Below, in pieces: positions 1 to 12,059 of a DNA stretch of 64,000 nt. Below the pieces are notes generated by a model. It ran no database searches, was not told the DNA's origin, and saw nothing but the letters and a program-made list of their open reading frames with translations. The DNA comes from Cymbomonas tetramitiformis (Eukaryota > Chlorophyta > Pyramimonadophyceae > Pyramimonadales > Pyramimonadaceae), in the NCBI GenBank assembly GCA_001247695.2, contig LGRX02027793.1:37938-101937 (forward strand), in the 5' to 3' direction. Positions within the stretch are counted from its first letter, which is position 1; each line of letters starts with the position of its first letter. Position numbers and translations under genes: made by a program.

Positions 1-140
1 CGCAGCGTTGTGCGGCGGAAAAGTAACTCTTAGTTTGACCAGAGACAGGGATGAAGGCACGCCAAAGAATGGGCAAACCATGGACTGGGCGATGATATGG
101 ATTGGACACACGGATTGGTCCACACCACAGATTGGGCAAG

Positions 141-1757
141 CCACTTTTCTAGCGCTCGAAGCCGCTTTTCTAGCGCTCGAAGCTGCTTCTCAAGCGCTCG
201 ACGCCGCTTTTCTAGCGCTCGAAGCTGCTTTTCTAGCGCTCGACAGCCGCTTTTCTAGCGCTCAAAGCCGCTTTTCTAGCGCTCGACAGCCGCTTTTCTA
301 GCGCTCGAAGCCGCTTTTCTAGCGCTCGAAGCCGCTTTTCTAGCGCTCGACAGCCGCTTTTCTAGCGCTCGACACCGCTTTTCTAGCGCTCGACAGCCGC
401 TTTTCTAGCGCTCAAAGCCGCTTTTCTAGCGCTCGACAGCCGATTTTCTAGCGCTCGAAGCCGCTTTTCTAGCGCTCGAAGTCGCTTTTCTAGCGCTCGA
501 CAGCCGCTTTTCTAGCGCTCAGTCGGCACTGGCTCAGAAGCCATGCACCAGCACTTTCGAGAGCCCTTTTCTGGCCTTTCGACAGCTTTTCTAGCTGCGA
601 CAGCGCTTTTCTAGCGCTCGGGCAGCGCTTTTCTAGCGCTACGACAGCCGCTTTTCTAGCGCTCGACAGCCGCTTTCTAGCGCTCGTGGCAGCTTTTCTA
701 GCTCGACAACCGGCTTTTCTGAGCGCTCGACAGCTGCTTCTCAAGCGCTCGACAGCCGCTTTTCTAGCGCTCGACAGCCGCTTTTCTGGCGCTCGGCGGC
801 CCGCTTTCACAGGCTCGACGCGGCCGCTTTTCTGGCTCAGGCAGCGCTTTTCTGGCTAGGCAGCCCGCTTCTCTAACGTCGAAGCCGCTTTTCTAGCGCT
901 CCAAAGCTGCTTCTCAAGCGCTCAAAGCCGCTTTTCTAGCGCTCGACAACTAGCTTTTCTAGCGCTCGAAGCCGCTTTTCTAGCGCACAAAGCCACTTTT
1001 CTAACGCTCAAAGCTGCTTTTCTAGCGCTCAAGCCTTTTCTAGCGCGCGACAGCCGCTTTTCTAGCGCTCATAGCTTTTCTAGCGCTCAAAGCCGCTTTT
1101 CTAGCGCTCGACAGCCGCTTTTCTAGCGCTCGACAGCCGCTTCTCTAACGCTCAAAGCCGCTTTTCTAGCGCTCAAAGCTGCTTCTCAAGCGCTCAAAGC
1201 CGCTTTTCTAGCGCTCGACAGCCGCTTTTCTAGCGCTCAAAGCCGCTTTTCTAGCGCTCGAAGCCGCTTTTCTAGCGCTCGACAGCCACTTCTCTAACGC
1301 TCAAAGCTGCTTTTCTAGCGCTCGACGCCGCTTTTCTAGCGCTCGAAGTCGCTTTTCTAGCGCTCGACAGCCGCTTTTCTAGCGCTCAAAGCCGCTTTTC
1401 TAGCGCTCGAAGCCGCTTTTCTAGCGCTCGACGCCGCTTTTCTAGCGCTCGCTTTTCTAGCGCGGCTTTCTAACAGCCAGCTTTTCTAGCGCTCGACAGC
1501 CGCTTTTCTAGCGCCCGAAGCCGCTTTTCTAGCGCTCGACAGCCGCTTTTCTAGCGCTCAAAGCCGCTTTTCTAGCGCTCAAAGCTGCTTCTCAAGCGCT
1601 CGACAGCCGGTTTTCTAGCGCTCGACAGCCGGTTTTCTAGCGCTCGACAGCCGGTTTTCTAGCGCTCAAAGCCGCTATTCTAGCGCTCGAAGCCGCTTTT
1701 CTAGCGCTCAAAGCCACTTCTCTAACGCTCAAAGCTGCTTTTCTAGCGCTCAAAGCC
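141..1757. repeat. 21/22-bp minisatellite
   Basis: This is a tandem array of roughly 75 units built on cttttctagcgctcgaag followed by ccg or acagccg, so the period alternates between 21 and 22 bp. Variants swap cgaag, caaag, cgacag and cgacg, and ttctctaacg replaces ttttctagcg in some units. Units at about 520-850 are more degraded than the rest. Short ORFs on both strands (alanine/leucine-rich on +, SARKAAVER-like on -) are by-products of the repeat and I do not call them genes. Confidence 0.95.
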
Positions 1758-1963
1758 ACCATTGGCAGCAAAAAGATAAAGCAAATCCATCGATGGAACC
1801 CCAAATCCCAATCAAACTGCACCCCATGTGTCGGGGGAGCAAGGTAGAATTGTCGGATGTGCTTTGCAGGTGTCCTACCACGGCCCCTATGTCACACTCG
1901 TGCACCGCATGGAGGAACGCCGCTTAGGAGTGCGCGGGTGAGGCGTGCTTTGCCTGTGGAACC

Positions 1964-2044
1964 AGCTGTGTTTTGCTCGAAGAGAACGTCCTGATGCAGA
2001 AACAAGCTACTCATCCTGCTAACAGCGATGGCGCCTCCACCCTC
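1964..2044 (-). CDS. Possible Pmp-like beta-helix exon (core)
   Basis: The minus strand has an acceptor (actcag) at 2045-2050, followed by 27 open codons that begin EGGGAIAV and end LFEQNTA. The GG-A-I start and the xxxN-T-A end are the two signatures of Chlamydia-type Pmp repeats, and the 81-nt core matches the other exons in the window. The expected GT donor directly after the core is missing: the sequence reads GCT GGTTCC. The true 3' end could therefore lie further downstream, or the exon may be dead. Confidence 0.45.
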
Positions 2045-2281
2045 CTGAGTGCATCTCCCATCCCCCAAAGCGCGCACATGGTCATCGTACGAGCTATTCA
2101 ACAGGCCGGCGTGCTGGGGGAAGCACAAATGCCACCCATTTCCCTCCGCTTCACGGAGGTCAATGCCTATGCCTTGGTAATAGGCAGCGCATACGTTGCT
2201 AAGAGATCATAGAGATTCTCATGTTGAACTGTTTCTGAGTTGATGCCCAAAGCTGAGTAATTTGCCGCTAATCAAGCACAC

Positions 2282-2359
2282 CTGCGCTTGATTCTTGCTG
2301 AATGTGCTGCCTCTTATTTCCATAACTCCATATTCAATGATGACACCTCCGCCTGTGGC
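2282..2359 (-). CDS. Pmp-like beta-helix exon, 78 nt, phase 0
   Basis: This minus-strand mini-exon follows the acceptor ctacag and precedes the donor gtgtgc. Its 26 codons start ATGGGVIIEY and end STFSKNQAQ, giving GG-V near the start and F-x-x-N at the end. That spacing is what one turn of a Pmp-like parallel beta-helix would have. The 3n length, phase-0 borders and strand agree with the other exons here, so I read it as part of the same multi-exon gene. The exon in isolation reveals no function beyond a probable surface or extracellular beta-helix. Confidence 0.7.
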
Positions 2360-2399
2360 CTGTAGGTGAGCGCCCCATAACCACCCTTATTCCGCCACT

Positions 2400-2870
2400 G
2401 TTAGTCCCAGAGGCCAGAGGGAAATTATTGCCGAGCTAGAGCCGTGTGGGACGTCCCACACAGCTCAAGTTCAAACAAACATGTTTTAAGATCTGGAATC
2501 CAAGTTATCTCAACAACGCGTAGAGCCTATGAACTTCTGGACTGACACACAGTTGATCCCGGGATGGGTGTAGGTGGAATATTTTTCTCAAAATGCTACC
2601 ACATGTTGATACCTAAGACTAGCGCTACAGCCGACTCGATTGATAGTTCGGTGTCGCATCCAGTGATCCGAAACTGGTCTCTGTGTCCTTTTGGTGGCTC
2701 CTTCTATCCTTGCAATATGTTTTGTGTCGCTCCGCCACTTTATGTGCTGCTCTGTGCCCCTTCGCTTCGCCCAGAGATCCATCTGTTCAACTTTCCAAGT
2801 AATTTCATGCCGCGCAGCCCTCCCCCCTTGCTGTAGCCTCATTCGAGCTCTGCTGCACATCTAGTCCTGG
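2400..2870. other. No recognisable gene
   Basis: I see no repeat, splice-flanked exon or element homology in this stretch. The overlapping ORFs of about 90 codons on both strands have no recognisable motif. Confidence 0.5.
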
Positions 2871-2879
2871 AGGGTTTCT

Positions 2880-3500
2880 TGGTACCTGAGGTTCCCTCTG
2901 TGTGTGTGCTTATGCTTGGACCGACTCCTTGGCACACTGTAGGCGCAGAAGACCGGCTGCAATATGTACCCACGCCGGGGATCGAAGGATTCACACACAC
3001 TTCGGGACACTTATCCGGAATCTCTGGAGCTCACTAGTGAGGAAAGACCCTCTAAGCCTTACTGAGACAAGTGAACCCCTTTGCATCTGCACCACCGCCG
3101 CGCTTTTGCTGTGTCTCTAGAGCTGGGTCACCCTTGTACCCCGAGCTGTGGAGCCATATCTCCAGCACCAAGCCCACGCGCAGGACCACCCCTCTGCTCC
3201 CTGAGCATCACTGGGCCACTTGAGCCCCTCTGCGACTGCCCTGCCGGCGCACTGCTGTTGTGTCAATGAGGCTGGCTCACCTCCGCCCCTGGAGCCACCT
3301 CTTCATCACCAAGCCCACACTGGGGACCACCCCGCTCACCTCTACACGCTCTAGAGCCTGTTTTCTAGAGAGCTCGCCCACCCACAACAAAACCAGAATC
3401 CCCAAGGGCTGAGAATGATAAACCAAATTGCCCTCATTCAAATCTGCGCACCCACCACCGACTCGCGCCTGCCACCCACTACCCGGAGCGCCAACACTGT
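2880..3500 (-). mobile_element. LINE-A-related fragment, reversed
   Basis: Read on the minus strand, this segment matches two other places in the window. One is 15.95-16.6 kb (the stretch ending gataagtgtcccgaagtgtg and the gatccccggcgtgggtac segment). The other is 28.0-28.4 kb. It is a third, inverted copy of the same dispersed repeat, which at 16.0-17.8 kb runs into a LINE-type reverse transcriptase. No intact coding sequence survives here. Confidence 0.7.
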
Positions 3501-3529
3501 GAGATTGAAGCCCGTGGGAATAATTGGGG

Positions 3530-4175
3530 GGGGAAATATTTTTTCGATTATTCGGGAAGTACTGAGGAGGAAGTTTCTGACCCACAAAACATGAGCCCGA
3601 GGCTCGGCGAGGAACTGTGAATTTTTTGCGGTTTTTTTTAGTTACAGAATTTCTCGGAACGGAGTTCCGATTAATTCTGCAGTACGACTTTTCTGACTGT
3701 TGATTGGTCGACCGTCGACAGTGGAACTGTAGATCGGTCATAGAGACTGTCACAGAGAGCGTCACTGTACGCTCACTTTGGTTCTCACCGGTGAGAATCG
3801 CAATGGTTCCAGTAGACACATAGTCACGATATGTCTGTTCGCATGGTTGGAATGCGAAAGGTTGGTCGACAGCGTTTGAAATAAGCTGCGACATCTGAAA
3901 GCACCTCATTGTGCAAGAACTTCGGGCTCCGAGTCTACCAATTCAAAAAGTTCCCCACACCCACCACTGCCTTGGGGTATAGAACTTGCAGGTCCTCGTA
4001 AGACCCTGCAGTTGGGCTGACTCTTCTGCAACCTAGTTGTTGCCTCACACCTCCCTAGAAGTATTTGTCAGTTTGTGGTGTGAATGTCAATGTTGAATGT
4101 AGAATGTCAAAAATGGTGCTTATAAGCACCACCTTTGACCTCAGAAATCTATCCTCCTGGGAAGTACTTTCACAC
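3530..4175 (+). mobile_element. Solo DIRS-A terminal block (A-B repeat)
   Basis: This block reproduces the order A2-B2 found at the 3' end of the full DIRS-A element (44577-45258). It starts with the gattattcgggaagtact segment, passes the gagcccgaggctcg and ctgattggtcgac-like segments, then gaacttgcaggtcctcg, and ends with the gcttataagc hairpin and cctgggaagtact. It is more diverged than the two copies in the full element. No internal element sequence is attached, so it is analogous to a solo LTR. Confidence 0.8.
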
Positions 4176-4776
4176 TGAATGCCTTGTGAGGATACTACGA
4201 GCTTGAGCAGTGCGCTCCACGTATGCGTTGTAACTGTCGTGGCGCACTGCTCCTACTTGGGGTCCCATCCCCACAGTTGCCTGTTCGTCCCAAGCCCTCA
4301 CTTGTAGGCGGTCAGCGCTGTCAGGTTAGATTCTGAGGCTCACAGGAGTCCGGTGCTTGTCTGTGGCATCGACCTTGAGATTGCTGTATGACACGCCTAC
4401 CACCCCTTGGGCACGCACAAACAAAAGCTCCCAAGTCCACCTCCGTCTCTATCCCATAGAACCACCGAGGCCCACCTCCCCGTCCTCCTCCGGGTATTGC
4501 CACAATAACTATTGAAATCTTGTGCGCTTGGTTGTTTACTGCGCATGCCTTGACCTACTGTTGGATGTAATGACTTAAACTGGTACGCTGCGTATCACGA
4601 CAACTGGGCATGTGCGCATCGGAAATACACACAAGGTATGCCTCACTCGCTTGCAAACAGATACAGCAGGTCACATCCGTGGATGCTGTGAGCATATTTC
4701 GGATCCAATACTACCCTCTACACCGCACACTAGGGGGGGAAGCAGCGCATGTATGGGAGCTGTAAGGAGTACTTAC

Positions 4777-4857
4777 CGCACGGTTACCATTGATGCTGCT
4801 ATTCGTAATCGTCAAGGTGCTGCCCTCAGAAATATAGGCAACTCCCCCAGATAAATA
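4777..4857 (-). CDS. Pmp-like beta-helix exon, 81 nt, phase 0
   Basis: The acceptor is ccag and the donor is gtaagt, a near-consensus site. The 27 codons start YLSGGVAYISEG and end SSINGNRA, with GG-V-A-Y near the start and x-x-G-N-x-A at the end. The exon is closely related to those at 8998 and 15260 (shared GSTLTI/GRTLTI core), and the intron sequence upstream is shared with them too. It is a Pmp-type beta-helix coil of the same minus-strand gene. Confidence 0.8.
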
Positions 4858-5047
4858 CTGGCATGATAACACAATGCACTCAACCATCCCCACGACACCC
4901 CATGAGACACCTGCACCAAACACGTCCCCTTCATCCTCTTTCCTTTCTGAACATTGATTCAAGTGTGCAGCTCGACAATAAAACTGTGGCACGGCGCGTC
5001 CCTATCTAATTCCACCCCTCAGCCGCGCTACTTAATGTCCGGCTTTG

Positions 5048-5294
5048 TGAGTGAGAGTGTCTGCAGTGTGCTTGGTGCGCTGTCAGCCCCGCGTGCTTCA
5101 GAGTGCAGGTAGGTTACAGTGTGCTTGGTGCGCTGTCAGCCTCGCTTGCTTAAGAGGGCAGGTAGTGTCTGAAGCACACGGGTGACAGCGCACCAAGCAC
5201 GCTGCAGCACACGAGAGTGACAGCGCACGAAGCACGCTGCAGCACACGAGGGTGACAGCGCACCAAGTATAATGTGGACACTCTCACTCACAAT
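5048..5294. repeat. Fold-back of tandem units
   Basis: The left half carries gtgagtgagagtgtctgcag and then units of gtgcttggtgcgctgtcag. The right half carries the reverse complement, gacagcgcaccaagcacg units ending in gacactctcactcac. The two halves can pair into a hairpin of about 100 bp per arm. Related units occur in one orientation only at 14700-14870 and as a short remnant near 13630-13690. Confidence 0.8.
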
Positions 5295-5379
5295 GAAAGC
5301 TGTTGCTAGATGACGGCGGCCTCAGGCGTCGCATCGTGTGACCAGATGATGCATGCACCCCAAGCGATGTTATGGGCTG

Positions 5380-5505
5380 GGTTATAGCTGTTTTTCCCAT
5401 CTATTTTTAGCGATGTTATGGGCTGGGTTACAGCTGTTTTCCCTATCTATTTATAGGTTACAACTGTTTTCCCTATCTATTTTTAGGTTATAGCTGTTTC
5501 CCATA
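5380..5505. repeat. Short tandem repeat, ~30-50 bp unit
   Basis: There are four imperfect copies of ggttayagctgtttyccc followed by atctattttta, and the first two also carry gcgatgttatgggctg. Confidence 0.75.
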
Positions 5506-5879
5506 TATATTCTTGTTCGCTTGTGTCTCGACTATCCCGAGGACGTGGCCGAATTGTAATGCAGTTTACAAAGGCTTGAGAGACGGATGGTGACGCCATG
5601 TGGGAGACTGGGAGATTTGGGTTGACCGCACAACTGTCCCTACGACCATCCTTGCACTTCAAGTGCTCCCCCAGATCCCACCCTATTGTGGCACAGTGGA
5701 CCCCATCCTCCTCTGGGAGCTCTTGGTCAAAGGTAATCTCGCCGCCCAATGCCTCCAACCAATGAATGCGGGGTTCTTTTCCACCCATTGCAGGCTGTCT
5801 ACGGGGCGCATCATACAATCCAGCCCCTCCGCGGCATCGACGGGGAAGGTGGTCTTAGGAATCGTCTTATCCCTCCTCG

Positions 5880-8000
5880 TCGATGTAAAAGTGGGCTGAC
5901 CACTTCAGAGACCCAGTGGTGTCTTAAGACCGGTGAACGGGTGCGGGCGACGAGACGGAGACGGCGTGAGGAGGCGACGACACGTCTGCAGGGTGTGTCT
6001 GGTGCCGAAGCCGGGGATGAACAAGTGGCGTCTTGTGATGGACTTCAGCTGGTTGAGCGCGCACTGCATCAAGTAGCCCTGCAAGATGGAGACGCTGTAT
6101 GAATCGCCAAGCCGGATAAGTGGTGTTTTAGTTTCGACCTCCAGGACGGGTACCACGTCGTGGGGACCGACTCCGCGTTCCAGGAGTACATGCAGTTCGA
6201 CGTGCGGGGGGGAATCACTCCAGTGCGAAACCCTTCCCTTCGGGCGGAATGACTCCCTGCGCAATTTCCTCGAGGTGATAAAAGTCCTCGTGGAGTGCCT
6301 TTGCTCTCCTTGGTCCGCAGCGAATCAACAAGAACTGCTGAAGCTGCAAAGCGGAAGCAAGGCATGCAAGCGCTGGGCAGCCGAGCTGCAGAATGTGGCC
6401 TGGAAGAACATCAGCAAGGAGCGCAAGTGCTCCCCTACACGGACAACTTCTTGGTGTCGTTGAGCAGCAAGGTCGAGGCTCTCAGAGAACGCGAGCTGGC
6501 GAGCCGAGTTCTACGGCGACTTGGTTGGAACGCAAGGAGAAGAAGGTGCAATGGGAGCCCACGCAACTGGTGGAGCACTTCGGGTTAGAGGTCCACCTGA
6601 AGGCGGGACAGTTCCGCATGACGTCTCCACAAAATCCAGCAGGCGAAGGCGCTTCTCAGCGAGGCGTCTCGGAAGCGGAGGGGGTTTCCATCATGGAAGC
6701 TTGCAGCATTCACGGGACTGTCAGTCGGTGTACCTAGCAGTTCCTCGAGCGGGATGTATCTCAGGGAGCTCCACTTCGTGATCTCCACGAAGCGGGGATG
6801 GGGCGCAAAGGTGAAGCTCACATGTCAGGCGTGGAGCGACATCGAGTGGTGGCTCAGGCTGCCGGCTCCGAGCCGGTGGAATGGGCGCAAGATCTGGCCC
6901 AATCCCAGACGAAGCTGCACACGGACTCGTCATTGTTTGTAAGGGGAGGGGTGCTGAACCTCAAGCACACGGTGAGGGGGTTCTGGCCGGACGAGTTCCG
7001 CTACCTGCACATCACGCGTCTGGAGCTAGAGGCCATCTACAAGACAGTGCAGTCGTATCTGAGGGAGCTCATCAGCAAGGTGGTGCAGCTGTTCTGCAAG
7101 AACCAGGTGGTCGTGGCCATGCTCCCCTACTTCACTTTGCGGAACCCCGAGCTGATACGACGGATGCGACGCCTGTGGATCCTCCTGGACTTAAACGGTA
7201 TCAAGCTCCAGGCGAGATACATCAAAAGCGAAGCAAACAAGTGGGTGAATCGGCTGTCTCAGGACTGGGACGTGGACGATTAGCGGATAAATTGGAGGTG
7301 GCTCCAGGTGGATAGAGCGGGAAACGCACCGACACACTGCGGACCGGTTCGGGTCCGAGCTCTCTGCTCAGCTGCCGTGTGATAACGCGCAGTGGTACGA
7401 CCCGGGCTGCGAGGGGGTGGACTCATTGGTCTACTCCTGGCAAGGAGATGTCAATTGGGTACACCCACCCTGGTCTCTGCTCGACGAGGTGGCGCACAAG
7501 CCGCGAGAGGAAGGGTGTGCAACCACGAGGGTAGCGCCCTACTGGCCGGGGCAGATGTGGTTTTAGCGATTGCAGGCCTTGGCCGAGAAGGTGGCCATCT
7601 TGCCCAGGTGTGGGGAACTCTTTACTCCCACCAGGCTGGGAGGTTCCGAGCTGCTTGGGGGCCCAAAGTTGGACGACGTCATGTTCCACATGTCCACCTC
7701 CCAGTGAGCCACTGCGTGCAGGACGGGAGGAGAGCGGCCGAGCGGGACCGGCAGCCGCAGCTGGCACAAGGTTGCATGGTGAAGGCCTACAGGCTGATCA
7801 ACGATGCTTGGTGCATCGGCACAGGGGGGGAGACCACGGTGGATGGCAAGACTCCCGAAAGCTACGATGACGGTGACACGGAGTTCGTGGACATGAGCAA
7901 AGAGAAGTATGAGGTGGTCTCGGCTGCGGCTACGGTACCGAGCGGCTGGGATGCGGCGCTTCAGGAGCGCTAGAGAGGGGAGCTGGGTTCCTAATAAGCA
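5880..8000 (+). pseudogene. DIRS-B retrotransposon fragment: RT, RNase H, Tudor-like
   Basis: Decayed polymerase reading frames appear in several frames. At about 6020 WRLVMDFSWL corresponds to the RT entry segment, and it is followed by an in-frame stop. At about 6120 FDLQDGYH is RT motif A. At about 6435 LPYTDNFLV stands where YxDD should be. RNase H-like sequence follows (FWPDEFRYLHITRLELEAIY at about 6980, then LFCKNQ in place of LYCDNQ, ending in NKWVNRLSQ). At about 7780-7930 a segment with ESYDDGDTEFVDMSKE matches the Tudor-like domain of the fuller DIRS-B copy at 19.4-25.0 kb. The recombinase end and the gag are missing, and frameshifts and stops rule out function. Confidence 0.8.
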
Positions 8001-8049
8001 TAACGTAAGGTAGCAATGCAGCGCAAGAAGTGTGATTGTTGTTTGTGAG

Positions 8050-8990
8050 CGGCGGATATATTGCAAGGACAGTACGTGGAGTAAGTCTTAGATGTATTTA
8101 TTTACTTTTCAGAAGGTTGGACAATGGTGCACAAGCCTCGTCGACCACCCCGTACGGTGGTAGAGACCGGAGTGTTAGGAGCGTAAACAAGACGCTCATC
8201 AACTTCAGTATTTTCGGAAACAAGCCTGCGTGGGGAGGCACATTGAGCTTCTGGGATGTCATTGGGTATGCGACAGGTCAAAATCCGTGATGCCTCTGCT
8301 TATCAATTATTTTTCGTTTTTCGTGGTTTATTTTGCTTCTATACTACCGCCGGCGAGTCTTGCTTCCCTTGATGTGACGGCCCGTATCGGAAATGAGGAA
8401 CTGTGATCTGGTGATGAACATATCAGAGGTTGACAAAGTAAAGTCAATCTCGGGAGAGTTCTGAGGTTTTGCCTGAGATTACTGGGAGTTGGCAACGATT
8501 GAGTACGACGCCTGGGAATTGTGCCATCACTAGTTGAGAGATGAGCCGACAACACTGAGTAATGAAACTACCATATGCACATAGAGGGCGATTGTAACCA
8601 GGTGTTGTGCTATCGGTACCTGTACATAATTTATGCGAGGTAGTACATAACATTATACTAAGAAAGGAGCGTGAATGCAGTGCACTAGACACGCAATATG
8701 AATGATGATGATTTTTTAAACATTAGATTTGTCATACCGCTCGCCATATGAATATTCCATTCCTCCAAGCCACCGTCTCATTACATTTCCATCTTCAGTC
8801 GGTTTATTTCGAAGCATGACATTTGAGCCTGTGCACATTTGACATGCACACAAGGTGTGCCGCCCTCGCTTGCACACAGATACAGCAGGTCACGCCCGTG
8901 AATACCGCGAGCATGCTGTGGAGCCAATAATATCCACTACAATGCAAACTGCTTGGTACCGCGCGACGCGTGTATAGGTGCTCTAAGGAG
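8050..8990. other. Intron-like sequence, partly duplicated elsewhere
   Basis: The part from about 8730 to 8990 is duplicated at 14.93-15.25 kb (ccgctcgccatatgaatatt versus ccgcttgccatatggatatt, then the acagcaggtcac segment) and partly at 4.60-4.77 kb. In each place it lies immediately downstream, on the minus strand, of a Pmp-like exon. This suggests that exon and flanking intron were duplicated together. From 8050 to 8730 I see nothing recognisable. Confidence 0.6.
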
Positions 8991-8997
8991 TACTCAC

Positions 8998-9075
8998 CGC
9001 ACGGTTATCCGCGATGGTGCTATTTATGATAGTAAGCGTGCTTCCTGCATAAACGTAGGCAACTCCCCCATATGC
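8998..9075 (-). CDS. Pmp-like beta-helix exon, 78 nt, phase 0
   Basis: The acceptor is ggcag and the donor is gtgagt. The 26 codons start AYGGVAYVYAG and end STIADNRA. The exon is a paralogue of those at 4777 and 15260, with its neighbouring intron duplicated as well. It has the same strand, phase and splice logic as the rest of the putative large beta-helix gene. Confidence 0.8.
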
Positions 9076-9079
9076 CTGC

Positions 9080-12055
9080 CATGAAAAATCAATGCACAAC
9101 ACCACCCCCATGACACAAAACTCACGCCTCCGCATTGAATACCCCCCATTCATACCCTTCATAAATCACTGCGAGCTATTATTCTGGTCATTTGTATGAA
9201 TGTGCCCGTGATCTTTTCCACTTTGTGCAAAGTGGGAGAAGTGGCTCACAAACAATTCAATGCAATTTAACGAATTCAACGAATACCGCCCTCCCCAAAT
9301 CGGAATTGCTATGGTAAATTGGAACATAAATTGGTACGTCGGATCTGATAATAGTGCCAGGAGGTGTGAATATCCTATCATTATGAGATCTATCTTCGAA
9401 GTTGGCACCCGTCTCTGATAATCACAGACGTGTACATTAGACGTTCAGCAACCCATGCCGAATTGCTTTTTCACTTCTCAAGCTCCCAGCTGCTTCATGT
9501 CGTTTTTGTTTTGTTTTTTTGAAAGCGCAAATGCAAATCTTGAGACCGTACGAGTGCTTACGTGCACCCGTTCTTTCTTATTTGCGTTGCCGTGCGTCGT
9601 CGAAGGGCTGTCGTTGATACCGATTGTCTTGCCTGGCAAGCCTGAGAAGTTTGTGCGGCTCTTGATGACTTCGCCACATACGTTTAGTGTTCTTGCCACA
9701 CGGCGCTCTTGCGTTCGGTGAACCATGTGGCGGAAATCTCCAGGTTTCTTAGGGCTTGCCACAATGCCGCCCATTGATTGCTTTATGATTTGCCTATCAA
9801 GGGGTGGCTTACGGTGTAGCCTTATCTTGTCGAATGGTTCTGGAAGACACTTTCTGGTTCCTATGGTTAAGACCTATCGCAGGCGGCACGATAACATTGG
9901 GTTGCCATGTAGGAAGAAAATGGAAAAAAGCCAAGAATGCCCGAAACGCCCTTCCTTCCACGCACATGCCCGGGACGGTGCAAAGATTCTCCACAATAGG
10001 TTGTAGAGAAGAAGAGGACGGGGTTGTCAAGTTCCGGCCAGATTGGGGTCATTCTACATGATTGGCGCTTGTCGGCTTCCACATAGTCCACGTCACAATC
10101 CACCTCGAGAAGGGGGATTTTCCTACTTGAAGCCTGCCTGAGATCCTCTTACGTCGTGGTTACCGAATGCCAACATTAGACCTCACCGCAACCCACTGTG
10201 GTGTCCTGGTGTTTGCTCGATCCCACGGAATGGCGAAGAACTAGTGGACATGAGGACCGCCTTCGCGTATGGAGAAGGGCCTGATCATGTGTGCTGACGA
10301 GGCAATTATTCTGCAAGGAGATTTTTTCATGGGATCCACTGAAGAGCTTGTGTATTTCAAGATATGGCTTACGCGAAGGCGATTTGACCATAACTTTCCA
10401 ATACCTTGGTCAGTTTGATTTCCGAAGTGCGCAATATGCTTAGTATGCTTTGGGCATCGTATTTATCCAATAAAAGATTTTCATACACTATTGTCTTAAC
10501 TCGCCTTCGCATAAGCCATACCTTGATTTCGTAAATTTTGTGGCGTTGTCTGCTCTTTTACAACACATGCTTCTCATTTGCTTGTGTTGACATCCTCCTA
10601 GCCAATGGGTTGGCTGTATGAATGCTCCTTTTGCGTGCACTTGGTTGGGCATGCCGAATGCTGGGCATCGGTGTTCATGTTTTCTTTGTGTTGTTTTTTT
10701 GCATTGTTCAACTACCAAGATTTTTTTCTGCTTATCAGTATCGTTGTTTTTTGCATCCGTGTTCTTATCCACATCCATAACAAGTGTGTCATCGGACAGT
10801 CACCGTACGGTCCCAACTCTTTTTACCGGAACGCCAGACAAAATAAATGTATGCCCGAGTTGAGAATCTTCCCGGCCACAACTCGTGGGGCAATCTCCAC
10901 TTCTCTGACGGCATTGATATCCTAAGAAATTTCCTTCGATGCAAGAGAACACGGCGGAAGCGCACGGCCGGAGCCTTCTTGAATCGTGTTGGCCCAAGAT
11001 CCGGGCTTAAGAGGTTGCCATGCCTTCCTCGGGTGTTTCATGTAAAGCGTCGCTAGCAGGGGCCCAATAATCTTAGACATGCTCTTCACGAACGGGTGAC
11101 GCAGAATGGCCCATAATGTGGTGGCGGGCAGACCGTGAGACTCTCATCCAGCCAAAGGCTCGGGAGTATAGATGGTGGCAGATGGAGAAGAGCTAGCCAG
11201 AGAGGCTGTAGCTTGGGAGAAGAGGAGAGGAATTAGACTTGCTACACTAAATGTGATTTCTAATGAAACTAGCAAGCAACCATTCCTGCTCGTTTCTTGC
11301 AGTGTTGTCTTGTGGGCACCCTGTTTGCATTTTGTTTTCGGGAATAATCAGAGTTTGCTTGCGTGATGTTATCTATGTGGCTCTCAGTGGTAGGGACTCT
11401 GCGATTTTGGCTGTTGCCATTTGGCTTGACATTCTGCTTGATTCATGCTGGCACGCCCGTCGGATTATGCTATGTCCTTACCGTTAGGGCGACCCAGGTT
11501 GCTCTACCTTGAGACATAACTTCCTACGATGTCTCTTTTGTTTCTCTCGAAACACATATGCATACCACAGCGTCACCTTGTGTTATCCTCCACTGCACCT
11601 TATTATGAGATAGTTTGAGCTCATCGCATATTGGTTGTATATGTGACACTGTGTATGAGACGGAGACTGCTGTTTGTCAGGAGAGAGTTTTCTTTCAAAA
11701 AGAGGAGCCAGGCTGACTATGCCAGTTCAAACCCTTTCCGAAGAGAGTGCCGAGCAGCTATTGCAAAGAATTAACTGATTATAACACTACAGCGCCACAT
11801 TCTGGCATTCGGTAGAAGGGTAGTAAAGAGAGAGACGAATGTTAACAGAACAAAACGATGACGGATACTAGCATGCTTTCAATAATGATTGATGCTGAAC
11901 CATCGAGTTGCATATTACAACTGGCAACGTCAATATACTCTTGCAAACAAGATATTGCCCGGTGTCTTTGTGTGTGCATATATGTATGCCAGTGACTCAC
12001 AGCGCAAATGCACCCTTTCTGAATATTGACGTGTGCAGCGTTGCAGTGTAAGCTA
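9080..12055. other. No recognisable gene (~3 kb)
   Basis: No exon with the Pmp signature, element homology or tandem repeat was found. Open frames stay below about 110 codons on both strands and contain no motif I recognise. The region may be intron sequence or a highly decayed element. Confidence 0.5.
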
Positions 12056-12059
12056 TTAG

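Noticed and set aside
490..1822. Minus-strand ORFs with SARKAAVER-like repeats near the left end
   Set aside because: They are translations of the 21/22-bp minisatellite and break whenever the 22-bp variant shifts the frame.
5483..5818. 111-codon minus-strand ORF
   Set aside because: It shows no motif, borders a short tandem repeat and partly overlaps the flank of the DIRS-B fragment, with nothing to support coding.
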